NCBI GenBank assembly: GCA_017631315.1
Contig: JAGBTN010000005.1
Location: 141,353-205,352, forward strand
DNA from: Bacteroidaceae bacterium
GTDB lineage: Bacteria > Bacteroidota > Bacteroidia > Bacteroidales > Bacteroidaceae
Length of the DNA: 64,000 nucleotides
Reading direction: 5' to 3'
Shown: piece after piece, positions 1 to 10,318 of the stretch
Position numbering within the stretch: position 1 is the stretch's first letter
Layout of the letters: the number at the start of each line of letters is the position of its first letter
Made by a program: the position numbers and the translations under genes
The notes under the pieces: model-generated
The model's input: only the letters and a program-made list of their open reading frames with translations
Database searches by the model: none
Told to the model about the DNA's origin: nothing

Positions 1-1522
1 CGAGTACGAAGTAAGCGGTGGTGGTAACAGGATTTGCAGGTTCTGTCGAGTCGGTGTAGACAGCCTTAATCACATAAGTATTCTTTTCAGTAACACTTGT
101 GAGAGCTCCTGGTGTCCAAGGTGTATCATCGCCATCTTCACCGAGCTTCTCATAGTCCTTAGTGTAGTCATATGTTGTGCCAGTGAGCTCAACATAAGAC
201 CAAGTGGGAGTAACCTCTGTTGTACCTACCATAGCCTTAACCTCAACAGCACCAGCCACGTATGTGATACCGTTCTCGTCCTTTACTACGTTACCATCCT
301 GATAAACAGTGATGCTGAGAGTGTTGAGAGTTGTCTCTGTGCCAACTTCCTGAGTAGCATCTTCTACGTTAACAATAGCAGCGTCGAAAGTGATGGGGAA
401 CAAACCTTCGGGACCATCACCTGTTGTACCATTGGTGTTTTCGGTAATCTTGAAGATGTAGGTGTAAGCTGTGTTAGCTGCCCACTTTGTGTAATCTGCA
501 GGAATGGTAGCTTTGGCACCCTTCACGTTGATAGTCTCTTTACTATCCAGTGCAGTCAGAGTGTAGTCGCAAGTAAGGGTGAGAGGAACTTCTACGGTAG
601 CAGAAGGAGTAGGCATTACATTGAAGTAGCCTGTCTCGCCCATGCTGCCTTCTGTACCATACAGATTTTCGTCTGCAGAAGTGGTAGCAGGAACACCAGA
701 GGAAAACTGACCACCTTCCCAATACTTACCAGCGGTAAGACCTGTTGCATCATAAGCGAAGGTGTAGGAAGCAGGAGTTGTTGTCCAGTCGTAAGTTACA
801 GTACCTGTACCAGCAGAAGCGCCCTGGAAGTAACCTTCGGTTTCACTGTTCAGAGTGATGTAGTTGCTTGCAACAGGAGTATCGGCGTTGTTGTAGAACT
901 TAATAGCAGTGATCTTGTAACCGGGGATGGTCTCGTAGATACCAACGCGAACCTTAGACTGCATGGTCTTGAAGGAGAAGGTCACAGGCTGATTGTAGTC
1001 TTTCTTTGCTACGACAACGGGGTCAGCGATGTAAACAGGAGCTGCATCGGCAGCAACGGTAGTGGTGTGGTTCAGACGGCCGCCCAGACCTGTCACTGCA
1101 GCAGATGTCACGCCAGTGAATGTGAAATTAGCGACGGGGCTACCTGCTACGAAACGGTAGTCGGTGGTGCTATAGTCCCAGTACTTGATGGTCTGGATTC
1201 CTTCTGCACCTACATAGTACCAACCAGCGTTGTACTCGTCGTTGTCTGTCATTTTGTTGTCATACTTCACAACATAGTCTACAAATACATTGGTGTAATC
1301 AGTGCCATCACCCTTCACACCAAACACCTTCATTTCGTTGCCGAGCTTTGTAGCAGCATCTACACCGCCGATAGTGGCGCGGGTCATCTTGCCTGTGCCG
1401 CCACCGAATGAGATTGCGTTGTTCTCTGCAGTCTGAACGTTTTCACCTACGAACTCGCTCTGTGTGCAACTTACTAGCACTGTCCCAGACAATGCCAGCA
1501 ACATAACTAATGATTTCTTCAT
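1..1522 (-). CDS. Fimbrillin family lipoprotein (FimA/Mfa-like), C-terminus beyond window
   Basis: The reading frame runs open from ATG at 1522 to the window edge, giving 507 codons without a stop. The N-terminus MKKSLVMLLALSGTVLVSC is a lipoprotein signal with the lipobox cysteine at residue 19. The body is rich in Thr, Val, Tyr and Gly, with repeated short beta-strand-like stretches, and has the look of Bacteroidales fimbrillins (Mfa_like/FimA superfamily), which are exported as lipoproteins, cleaved on the surface and polymerised by donor-strand exchange. It lies directly downstream of DUF5119 and DUF3575 genes on the same strand, a usual setting for such fimbrial subunits. Whether it is a stalk or tip subunit cannot be told without the C-terminus. 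Confidence 0.8.
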   Translation of the reverse strand, partial: MKKSLVMLLALSGTVLVSCTQSEFVGENVQTAENNAISFGGGTGKMTRATIGGVDAATKLGNEMKVFGVKGDGTDYTNVFVDYVVKYDNKMTDNDEYNAGWYYVGAEGIQTIKYWDYSTTDYRFVAGSPVANFTFTGVTSAAVTGLGGRLNHTTTVAADAAPVYIADPVVVAKKDYNQPVTFSFKTMQSKVRVGIYETIPGYKITAIKFYNNADTPVASNYITLNSETEGYFQGASAGTGTVTYDWTTTPASYTFAYDATGLTAGKYWEGGQFSSGVPATTSADENLYGTEGSMGETGYFNVMPTPSATVEVPLTLTCDYTLTALDSKETINVKGAKATIPADYTKWAANTAYTYIFKITENTNGTTGDGPEGLFPITFDAAIVNVEDATQEVGTETTLNTLSITVYQDGNVVKDENGITYVAGAVEVKAMVGTTEVTPTWSYVELTGTTYDYTKDYEKLGEDGDDTPWTPGALTSVTEKNTYVIKAVYTDSTEPANPVTTTAYFVL

Positions 1523-1625
1523 AGATTTAATAAATAAAGATTAAGTTAATAAATAAAATAATTTGTTTTTAATGTTTGTTTCTTCTTGTTTGATGTTTAT
1601 AAGTTTATAATGTAATAGGTAATGG

Positions 1626-1660
1626 TTATAGTTATAGTTATAGTTCTAGTTATAGTTCTA
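1626..1660. repeat. Hexanucleotide tract (TTATAG)n
   Basis: About six copies of a 6-bp unit TTATAG, two with a C substitution, lie between the fimbrillin start at 1522 and the end of the DUF5119 gene. The DUF5119 stop codon (1650-1652) lies inside the tract. Hexamer slippage would not change the frame but would change the spacing between the two fimbrial genes and could add or remove residues at the DUF5119 terminus. Confidence 0.7.
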
Positions 1661-2825
1661 TTTCATGTCTTTCTTGGTCATACTCTTTTACCACTGCGTC
1701 GAAGCCAGAGCCGCCGGGTCGCTTGGGAATGGGCACGGTGTCCATGTCGAGTTCTACGGTAATGACACCTCCCTTATAACGTTCGCGCACCTGGTCGGTG
1801 ACGTCGAAGACGAAGGTAGAGTCCATACCGTTGTAGAACTGCATCTGCACGTCGATGTAGTGGCGCTCGCTGTCTTTGTTCTCGTCAGCGCGCGACACGC
1901 GGTTGGCGTTCTGTCCGCAGATGCCGAAGGTCATAAGGCGTCCGCCTACGATATCCACTAGCTCGCCATCCTTGTATTCCATCTCCTGCTTCATGCGCAC
2001 ACCAAAGTTGACGGCGATGGCGTCTGTGCCTGAGATACCTGTGTTGAGGGTTGTGGAGCGTGCCATACCAGAGAGGTTGGCCGAACCTGGTACGGAGGTG
2101 ATTCGATCCACCATTCTTGTGGCATCATAATTGTGGCGCAGAATGATTTGCGGCAGATAGATGTATGTGATTGGTTCGAGGTACATCTTCAGTCTCTTTA
2201 CCCACATGTTGGTCTCTTCCTCGAAGACGAAGCCATCCAGGTTCTTGTTTATCTCTATTCCCTTTTCGCAAACGGAAAAGAGTTGTTCGGGTTCGTAGAA
2301 GGAATTCTCGTAGCGGGGCGCATGATAGCGCGTTCTGTACATTGTGGGGTTGGTGTAAGCCACGATGGGTTCGTCGAGTGACGATTTCTCATCGAAGTTA
2401 AGACTCTGGATACCATCGACTGTCTTGACGTCGTTCCATGCGAGGATATCCCAGTAACCCCAGTTGTAGGGTGCCCTGAAGGTGCGGCCCTGGATGTATG
2501 CTTCCTTTTTGCTGAGGCGCTTGCCATTGCCTACGTCGCCTGTAAAGTAGCGATAGATGAAGAAGTGTGTAGGCTCTACGTATTCGAGCTCACCGAAGAT
2601 ACGACGGTCTTCATCGTCCCATCCGCCGGGCAGTCCGTGGTTGCCATAGTACCATTCTGACCTCCAATCGTTGTCGTAATACGTCCAATAGAGGTCGAGT
2701 TGTACTTCTGCCATAGATATGTCGATAGCTGGGTTCTCCGAATCATAGAGATGGAGGTCGGGCAGACGATAACAACTGGAGAATGCCAGCAAAGTCAGCA
2801 GGCAAACAATAACTATCTTTCTCAT
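1650..2825 (-). CDS. DUF5119 domain lipoprotein of fimbrial operon
   Basis: 391 residues with a lipoprotein signal ending FSSC. The segment after the cysteine (YRLPDLHLYDSENP, then acidic and aromatic residues including a WTYY motif) is characteristic of DUF5119 proteins, which in Bacteroidales are encoded beside FimA/Mfa-type fimbrillins and are thought to be accessory or anchor-like surface lipoproteins. The start overlaps the stop of the upstream DUF3575 gene by 4 bp (ATGA), indicating translational coupling. The biochemical role is not established; family assignment is by recognition of sequence and context. Confidence 0.75.
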   Translation of the reverse strand: MRKIVIVCLLTLLAFSSCYRLPDLHLYDSENPAIDISMAEVQLDLYWTYYDNDWRSEWYYGNHGLPGGWDDEDRRIFGELEYVEPTHFFIYRYFTGDVGNGKRLSKKEAYIQGRTFRAPYNWGYWDILAWNDVKTVDGIQSLNFDEKSSLDEPIVAYTNPTMYRTRYHAPRYENSFYEPEQLFSVCEKGIEINKNLDGFVFEEETNMWVKRLKMYLEPITYIYLPQIILRHNYDATRMVDRITSVPGSANLSGMARSTTLNTGISGTDAIAVNFGVRMKQEMEYKDGELVDIVGGRLMTFGICGQNANRVSRADENKDSERHYIDVQMQFYNGMDSTFVFDVTDQVRERYKGGVITVELDMDTVPIPKRPGGSGFDAVVKEYDQERHEIEL

Positions 2826-4549
2826 GGGCGGCCTCCCTTCTCGTATGGAACAAGGGGGTTATAGCGCTTGGTAGGCTCTGTTCCCGCTGGAAGTCTCACG
2901 CCATCGGTCTTCTTGCGAGCCTTGCGATAGAGAAGGTCGTAACTCAAAGTGATGCCGATTCTGGTGGGACCGAACCATGAGAATCTGTACTGGCGCTTCT
3001 TGAAGAGCGAAGGACTTCCTGTCCAGTCGTAATAATATAGATGATCTCTGTAGGCTGGATTGACCGGGTTCTCGAACTGATATGGGTCGTAGCGGCCAAA
3101 GAGTACGCCGGCCTGAAGCTGGAACTCCAGACGCCAATGTCCCTTTTTCGAGAGGGGCAGCACGTAGCCGATGCCAAGGCCTCCGCCTATGGCCTCGCCT
3201 TCCCAGCCGCGTCTCTCGTCGAAACAGATGCCGAAGACGCCGACATTGCCATACGCCTGAAGGTAGAATCCCTTGAAGGCTGCCCCTTTTCCTTCGGGAC
3301 GAAGTTCTATGTCGCCCTTGCGGAAGTAATAGCGTGCCTCCACCTGATAGTTGCGAATCTGGAAATACTTGTGGGCATCGTAGCTCTGCCACCAGGGGCA
3401 GTCGAACGATGCACCATAGGTGAAATGGCCACGAAGCGGATAATACTCGACAGCAATGTTGGGAATAGGACACCACCTGTCGTAACCTCCGGGCATGTAG
3501 GCTCCGTAGAAGAGTAAGTTTGTCTTCACCGAAAGCAACTCACGACGCGGATAGCGCTCTACCCACTGCTCTGGTTCTGCAGGAGGGAGCGGAGCGATTG
3601 GCGTGTCGGGGATAACGGGAGGTTCGGGGGTGACAACAGAGTCCTCTGGCAGAGGCTTCGGCTCTAATTCCGGAACAGGCAAGGGAGGAACGGGGGTGAC
3701 AACAGAGTCCTCTGGCAGAGGCTTCGGCTCTAATCCCGGAACAGACAAGGGAGGAACGGGCTTACGCTGACAAACGATGATCATGCGGGCTGCACGCAAA
3801 GAGGGGTAGTACGTGACAAGCATACGACGCCAAAGTCTTCCGCCGTCGATGGCCTTCAACGCATTCTCCAACTGCGCATACTGCTGCTTGGGCATATAAG
3901 TGTCGAAGAGTTGTTTGACGCGCTCGCTGTCGGGGTCGCCGTCCTGCATCATACGCTTGTAGAGATAGGTGTAGTCCTCTGTTTCCGTTTCGAGTACGAG
4001 ACTGTCGCCTTCTGGAATATCGATGTAGTTCTTCACAAAGTTATACAGTGCCTTCTGACGCCCCAGACTGAGTCTTTGGTTGAGCGCCACCGAGCCTTCG
4101 GGCGATGCTGCACCTCGCATCTTGACACGAACCACCTTCAGACTATCGCGATTGATTCTCGGGAAAACCGTTTCGCGAAGTTCCTTCACGGTCTTGTCGT
4201 CGGCAGGGATGGTCGTCTTCGACACCTTGAAAATCACCGATGCTGCATACTGATAGAAGTACTCGTCGTCGATTTCTACATCCTCGCCCTCGTCAATTAT
4301 AACTACATAGGGGTAGCGAGAATAGAATGCCGAGTCGCCGACCTCCTCGTCTGCAACAGGCAGATACTCTATATTCATTTCCGGAAAGGGAGCGACAGGC
4401 AGAGCGCGGGCCTCGAAAACAAGGCAACACACAAGCAAAAGAGTAGTCATAAGTCCGCGCGATGCACAGAACAGCAGGGCTAATCCTTGCCAGGCCAATG
4501 CTCTCTTCCCTCTAATGTTTTTCGAACTTTTATAGAAAAGCTTCCACAT
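2822..4549 (-). CDS. OmpA-like / DUF3575 outer-membrane protein of fimbrial operon
   Basis: 575 residues. A hydrophobic segment near residues 20-50 could serve as signal or anchor. Residues about 135-260 resemble an OmpA-like peptidoglycan-binding domain (GAASPEGS followed by LSLGRQKAL). A proline-rich linker with a perfect-length 22-residue tandem duplication (PLPEDSVVTP twice) follows. The C-terminal 220 residues are a DUF3575 beta-barrel-like domain starting at SVKTNLLFYGAYMPGG with many aromatic strands. First gene of a three-gene leftward operon with DUF5119 and fimbrillin, so a role in assembling or anchoring fimbriae to the envelope is likely. The exact start is uncertain because the first 30 residues are atypical. 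Confidence 0.75.
   Translation of the reverse strand: MWKLFYKSSKNIRGKRALAWQGLALLFCASRGLMTTLLLVCCLVFEARALPVAPFPEMNIEYLPVADEEVGDSAFYSRYPYVVIIDEGEDVEIDDEYFYQYAASVIFKVSKTTIPADDKTVKELRETVFPRINRDSLKVVRVKMRGAASPEGSVALNQRLSLGRQKALYNFVKNYIDIPEGDSLVLETETEDYTYLYKRMMQDGDPDSERVKQLFDTYMPKQQYAQLENALKAIDGGRLWRRMLVTYYPSLRAARMIIVCQRKPVPPLSVPGLEPKPLPEDSVVTPVPPLPVPELEPKPLPEDSVVTPEPPVIPDTPIAPLPPAEPEQWVERYPRRELLSVKTNLLFYGAYMPGGYDRWCPIPNIAVEYYPLRGHFTYGASFDCPWWQSYDAHKYFQIRNYQVEARYYFRKGDIELRPEGKGAAFKGFYLQAYGNVGVFGICFDERRGWEGEAIGGGLGIGYVLPLSKKGHWRLEFQLQAGVLFGRYDPYQFENPVNPAYRDHLYYYDWTGSPSLFKKRQYRFSWFGPTRIGITLSYDLLYRKARKKTDGVRLPAGTEPTKRYNPLVPYEKGGRP
3626..3757. repeat. Two-copy 66-bp tandem repeat in DUF3575 gene
   Basis: Two adjacent copies of a 66-bp unit (3626-3691 and 3692-3757) differ at only a few positions and encode a 22-residue proline-rich linker repeat. 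The unit is a multiple of three, so copy-number change would lengthen or shorten the linker between the OmpA-like and DUF3575 domains without breaking the frame. Confidence 0.85.
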
Positions 4550-5013
4550 TCATTACTTTACCTCAAACTAAATAACCTTTGTGAGCCAAATCCTTCTTAA
4601 TAATGAATTGGGCTCGTGCGTGCGAATCCTATTACTCAGTGAGGATTTTTTTCACCAGTCACAAAATTACAACGAATACATGCATACATGAAATAATTTA
4701 GTATGTATTTTTTTATTCACCCCTCCCTGTTTAACATTATTTAACAAGCATGGTATTTTTATTGCACACTGCAAGAAAAAGTGTGCATATATTTAAAAAT
4801 GGTAGTGACAAATTTTTGCCTTTTTACCCATTTTTTTGATGCTCTGACGAGATTTTATACCTGCGAGGAAGATAATTTCTGCTACTCAAAAAAGATAAAA
4901 CGTCCTCAAAAAATTAAAATAAACAAAAAAGAGATTAAAGAGTAATTCTTGTAAGTTTTTTTCTGAAAAAGCAGACCATTATGTAAAACCACACTTTGCC
5001 GCAAGAGAAAATA

Positions 5014-5092
5014 GGTTAACCTTTATGGGCAATTAGGCACGTTGAAATGGGCAAAAAGGTTAACCATTATACTCAAAAAGATTAACCTTTCC
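5014..5092 (+). repeat. 22-bp-period GTTAAC array, locus A1
   Basis: TTAACC motifs occur at 5016, 5060 and 5082, that is at exact multiples of 22 bp, with a decayed copy at the missing 5038 position. Units read GGTTAACC, then (A/T)TTAT, then GGGCA and an A-rich tail. Same architecture and orientation as the arrays near 8.9, 18.9, 24.9, 28.4 and 34.0 kb. Confidence 0.8.
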
Positions 5093-5385
5093 AAAAGGAC
5101 TTCCGCTGCACCTTATAAAAGAATTCATCGCAGTTCTGGACATCTGCTTTACTGAATGATACGAAAAACACTTTTTTGCCCATTTCATCGGCAAAAACAA
5201 GACATCGAGAGTGGACAGGTTTGGACAGCAGAAGTGCTGTCAGTAAGAGTTTTTTAATCAAAATGCAAACCGTCTGCATACCTACACAGCTAACTGGAAA
5301 ATTTGCAGTTCATAAGCCCATAGGACTTATGAGACGCCCGAAAGTCACATACAAGAACCACTGCTCATTTTTCTCTACCTTTCGC

Positions 5386-5416
5386 TTGCAAAAACAAAGA
5401 AAAAGTTGTAACTTTG
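5386..5416 (+). promoter_or_regulatory. gyrB promoter, Bacteroidetes type
   Basis: TTG at 5386-5388, a 20-bp spacer and TAACTTTG at 5409-5416 match the Bacteroidetes sigma-ABfr consensus. Transcription would start near 5423, which makes the ATG at 5447 a more natural start than the upstream ATG at 5429. Confidence 0.75.
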
Positions 5417-5419
5417 TAG

Positions 5420-7420
<2,001 letters not shown>

Positions 7421-7428
7421 AAACAACA

Positions 7429-7495
7429 GGGCTTAATGAGGATGCCTGGAGGCAGATTGCCTGCAACTTCCCATTAAGCCCTTATTATTTTTGTT
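7429..7495 (+). terminator. Terminator of gyrB
   Basis: Stem GGGCTTAATG (7429-7438) pairs with CATTAAGCCC (7472-7481), with a smaller inner hairpin in between, and is followed by TTATTATTTTTG. Confidence 0.75.
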
Positions 7496-7505
7496 GGTTA
7501 ATGTA

Positions 7506-7536
7506 TAAAAAAAGGTCACTCGATTGAGTGACCTTT
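7506..7536 (-). terminator. Terminator of tRNA-Glu/rpsT unit
   Basis: An 11-bp stem AAAGGTCACTC / GAGTGACCTTT (7511-7521, 7526-7536) with a 4-nt loop. Read leftward it is followed by a run of T, a classic intrinsic terminator after rpsT. Confidence 0.85.
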
Positions 7537-7563
7537 GTACGTTATAGCAAATTATGCGCTTTG

Positions 7564-7818
7564 TTAGCCAAGCTTCTGGATGTACTGTGCCAACTTTGAC
7601 TTCAGGTTAGAAGCCTTATTCTTATGAATAACGTTGATCTTGGCAAGCTTGTCGAGAGCCTTCTGTACGCTGGGGTACATCTCTACTGCTGCAGCCTTGT
7701 CGGTTGTAGCGCGGAGCTTGCGCACAGCATTACGCATGGTCTTTGCGTAATATCTATTGTGGAGCCTTCTCTTCTCCTCTTGGCGAATGCGCTTAATTGA
7801 TGATTTGTGATTAGCCAT
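7564..7818 (-). CDS. rpsT: 30S ribosomal protein S20
   Basis: 84 residues, very basic, starting [18 protein letters not shown] with the typical S20 three-helix pattern and length. S20 binds 16S rRNA early in small-subunit assembly. The gene follows tRNA-Glu on the same strand with no terminator between, so the two are probably co-transcribed from the promoter at 7974-8004. Confidence 0.97.
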   Translation of the reverse strand: MANHKSSIKRIRQEEKRRLHNRYYAKTMRNAVRKLRATTDKAAAVEMYPSVQKALDKLAKINVIHKNKASNLKSKLAQYIQKLG

Positions 7819-7848
7819 CTGTTTTTCTTATTTTATTACTTTTTGTTG

Positions 7849-7920
7849 TAGTCCCTAGGAGAGTCGAACTCCTCTTTAGAGAATGAAAATCTCTCGTCCT
7901 AACCGATAGACGAAGGGACC
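7849..7920 (-). tRNA. tRNA-Glu (anticodon TTC)
   Basis: A 72-nt cloverleaf on the minus strand: acceptor GGTCCCT pairs with AGGGACT, anticodon stem AGAGA/TCTCT encloses loop TTTTCAT with anticodon TTC, and the T-arm has AGGAG-TTCGACT-CTCCT. CCA is not encoded. Confidence 0.95.
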
Positions 7921-7973
7921 TTACCTTCGGCGTTCAGCCTGTGCTTTTGAGTGTATCGCCTCAATTGCGGGTG

Positions 7974-8004
7974 CAAAGTTATGACTTTTTCTAATACTGT
8001 CAAA
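7974..8004 (-). promoter_or_regulatory. Promoter of tRNA-Glu/rpsT
   Basis: On the minus strand TTTG (8001-8004), 19-bp spacer, TAACTTTG (7974-7981). Close match to the Bacteroidetes consensus, about 50 bp ahead of the tRNA. Confidence 0.75.
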
Positions 8005-8049
8005 ATATTTTGAAAGAAATTTTGCTTTTTTCTGCAATTTTTTTGCCCT

Positions 8050-8083
8050 TTTGGTCGAAAATGCCTGTTTTTGCGTATCTTTA
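8050..8083 (+). promoter_or_regulatory. Probable recO promoter
   Basis: TTTG ending at 8053, 22-bp spacer, TATCTTTA at 8076-8083. It lies inside the first codons of the longest recO frame, supporting the shorter start at 8108. Confidence 0.5.
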
Positions 8084-8107
8084 CATAGTATTAATACGAT
8101 TTTGGAG

Positions 8108-8836
8108 ATGCTCGAAAAGACCAGTGGAATAGTGCTGCATTATAACAGATATAACGATGATAGCGCCATCGTGGATATCTATACTCTCTCGCGAGGCAGT
8201 GTGTCTTTTCTGGTACGTGACCGCCGCAGGCAGCGCAAAAGTGGCACTCAGACGATGTTGCTTCGGCCGCTCAACATCATTGAACTTGTTTTTGACTATC
8301 GTCCTTCTGCTTCGTTGCAAAGGATTCAGGAGCTCCATATTGGCCACTGCTATACTTCGTTGCCGTATAACCCTATTAAGGAGACGATTGCTCTTTTCCT
8401 TTCGGAGTTTCTCCACAATGCTCTTCGTCGAGAGGTGCAGAACCCGGATCTATACCATTATATATTATATAACCTGCAATGGCTTGATGCGGCTCACGAG
8501 GGACTGGCGAACTTTCATGTGGTCTTCCTGACGCGTATGACTTTCTATTTGGGTTTCTGGCCTAACATCGACAGGAGAAGGATGCTGCCTTTCTTTGATA
8601 TGAAAGACAGTATTGCTACCGACACGGAGCCAGAGCACAATTTCTTTATCAAAGGCGAGGAGGCTGCGCTGCTGCCCAAACTGCTGCGGATGAATCTTCA
8701 CAATATGCACCGTTTCCGCCTGACGCGAGAGCAGCGAGGCCGGGTGCTGGATTTGCTGACGGTCTATTACCGCCTGCATGTGCCTGAGTTTCGCGAACTT
8801 CGCTCGCTTGCCGTACTGAGAGAAGTTTTGGCCTGA
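8108..8836 (+). CDS. recO: DNA repair protein RecO
   Basis: RecO loads RecA onto SSB-coated single-stranded DNA with RecR in gap repair. From the ATG at 8108 the protein begins MLEKTSGIVLHYNRYNDDSAIVDIYT, typical of the N-terminal OB-fold of Bacteroidetes RecO, followed by a helical domain; 242 residues, normal length. The frame is open a further 19 codons upstream but that part overlaps the likely promoter and does not resemble RecO. Convergent with ftsZ; the 40-bp palindrome at 8882-8921 lies between them. Confidence 0.9.
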   Translation: MLEKTSGIVLHYNRYNDDSAIVDIYTLSRGSVSFLVRDRRRQRKSGTQTMLLRPLNIIELVFDYRPSASLQRIQELHIGHCYTSLPYNPIKETIALFLSEFLHNALRREVQNPDLYHYILYNLQWLDAAHEGLANFHVVFLTRMTFYLGFWPNIDRRRMLPFFDMKDSIATDTEPEHNFFIKGEEAALLPKLLRMNLHNMHRFRLTREQRGRVLDLLTVYYRLHVPEFRELRSLAVLREVLA

Positions 8837-8855
8837 AGGCCGAGAAGAGACATCC

Positions 8856-8921
8856 TATGGCTTGTTGGCAATAATGGTTAACCTTTACGCCCGAAATGGT
8901 TAACCATTTCGGGCGTAAAGG
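8856..8921 (+). repeat. 22-bp-period GTTAAC array, locus A2
   Basis: A variant unit (TATGGCTTGTTGGCAATAAT from 8856) is followed by TTAACC motifs at 8878 and 8900, exact 22-bp steps. The last two units are fused into the perfect palindrome at 8882-8921. The array fills the gap between the convergent recO and ftsZ genes. Confidence 0.8.
8882..8921. terminator. 40-bp perfect palindrome, candidate bidirectional terminator
   Basis: CCTTTACGCCCGAAATGGTT (8882-8901) is followed immediately by its exact reverse complement (8902-8921), centred on GTTAAC. As RNA it would form a 20-bp stem with a minimal loop. It stands between convergent genes, so a bidirectional terminator role is plausible, although no long T-run follows. 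Confidence 0.6.
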
Positions 8922-8979
8922 CAGTAGATGTTGGCCACTTTAACATGGCGTGTGTTCAAAGGTTCTGAAAGGAAGGGGC

Positions 8980-10287
8980 TCAAACCTCGAAGGCAACGCC
9001 CATCATGGGTGTGTCGGACACCTGTACGGGATTGCTCTTTTCCTTTATTTTGTTCAGTTCTTCTTTCGTGCGATTATATGCCGGACGTGCATCGACCATA
9101 GAGATGATGTCGTCGTTGTCGAGGTCCTCGTCGGTGAAGATATAGACATTGTGACGGCGACGGCGGAAGGAACCACCGGACGAGGGACCATAGAAGTCCT
9201 CGGCACGCGCTGTCTGATATTCCTCAAGTTCCTGGTCTATGGCCGACTTCTCCTGCTCCTTCTGTTCCACAATACCACGAACGCCCGGAACATTCTGCAG
9301 GCCAAAACCGGTGGCGAGCAACGTAATCTTCACCTTGTCGCCAAGTGAACTGTCGGTGGCAAGACCCCATTTTGTCTCCACATCCTTGCGGAAGCGGCTC
9401 ATGAAGTCGTTCACCTCGTTCATCTCCTCCATCATCAGGTTGCCCGACTCACTCTCGCTGCAGAAATTGATGTTGAGCAATACCTTGCGGGAATTGAAGA
9501 TGTCGTTGTTGTTGAGCAGCGGACTGTTCAGTGCTTCCTGAATAGCCTTGGTGACACGGTTCTCGCCTTCGCCATAACCGGTGCTCATGATGGCAACACC
9601 TCCATCCTTGAGAACGGTGGTGACGTCCTGGAAGTCGAGGTTGATGGTGCCGTGCATCGTAATAATCTCTGCAATGCTCTTGGCAGCCACGCTCAGCGTG
9701 TCGTCGGCCTTTGCAAAGGCATTGATGACGGTCAGCTCGGGATATATCTCGCGCAGACGCTCATTGTTGATGACAAGCAAAGCATCGACGTGCTTGGCAA
9801 TCTCTTCAACACCATCGAGAGCCTGATTGATTTTTTTGTTACCCTCGAACTTAAAGGGTATGGTAACAATACCTACGGTCAAAATACCCGCATCCTTGGC
9901 ACACTGTGCAATGATTGGAGCCGCACCGGTACCAGTGCCGCCACCCATTCCGGCCGTAATGAACACCATGCGGGTGCCGTCGTTGAGCATCGCACGTATC
10001 TCTTCTATACTTGCCTCAGCCTGCTGCCTGCCAAGAACAGGATTATTGCCGGCACCCAGACCGGGACCCAGTTGAAGACGATTGGGGACAGGCGAGTCCA
10101 TCAGAGCCTTCTTGTCTGTGTTGCACACCACGTATGTCACGTCGTGTATTCCCTCTCGGTACATGTGGTTGACAGCATTGCCGCCGCCACCGCCAACACC
10201 TACCACCTTGATGATACAAGGGTTCTCGGACTTCTTGAAATCAAACTTAATGCCACCCATTGGCTGTATGTTATTCTCTTCTGCCAT
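8980..10287 (-). CDS. ftsZ: Cell division protein FtsZ
   Basis: Tubulin-like GTPase that forms the cytokinetic Z-ring. From the ATG at 10287 (MAEENNIQPMGG) it has 435 residues; an ATG six codons upstream (10305) is a less likely start. The glycine-rich nucleotide loop is at 30-36, the tubulin signature GGGTGTG at 115-121, and a long acidic/basic linker leads to the C-terminal SDTPMMGVAFEV, a conserved peptide of the type bound by FtsA. Last gene of the dcw cluster, downstream of ftsA. Confidence 0.97.
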   Translation of the reverse strand: MAEENNIQPMGGIKFDFKKSENPCIIKVVGVGGGGGNAVNHMYREGIHDVTYVVCNTDKKALMDSPVPNRLQLGPGLGAGNNPVLGRQQAEASIEEIRAMLNDGTRMVFITAGMGGGTGTGAAPIIAQCAKDAGILTVGIVTIPFKFEGNKKINQALDGVEEIAKHVDALLVINNERLREIYPELTVINAFAKADDTLSVAAKSIAEIITMHGTINLDFQDVTTVLKDGGVAIMSTGYGEGENRVTKAIQEALNSPLLNNNDIFNSRKVLLNINFCSESESGNLMMEEMNEVNDFMSRFRKDVETKWGLATDSSLGDKVKITLLATGFGLQNVPGVRGIVEQKEQEKSAIDQELEEYQTARAEDFYGPSSGGSFRRRRHNVYIFTDEDLDNDDIISMVDARPAYNRTKEELNKIKEKSNPVQVSDTPMMGVAFEV

Positions 10288-10318
10288 AATTCTATCTATT
10301 ATCATTCAAGGTAATACT

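Noticed and set aside
4625-4652. Hairpin plus T-run as a terminator
   Set aside because: Stem is only six base pairs and would act on rightward transcription, where no gene lies upstream.
5082-5279. 65-codon leftward frame upstream of gyrB
   Set aside because: Overlaps repeat array A1, no promoter, no recognisable family.
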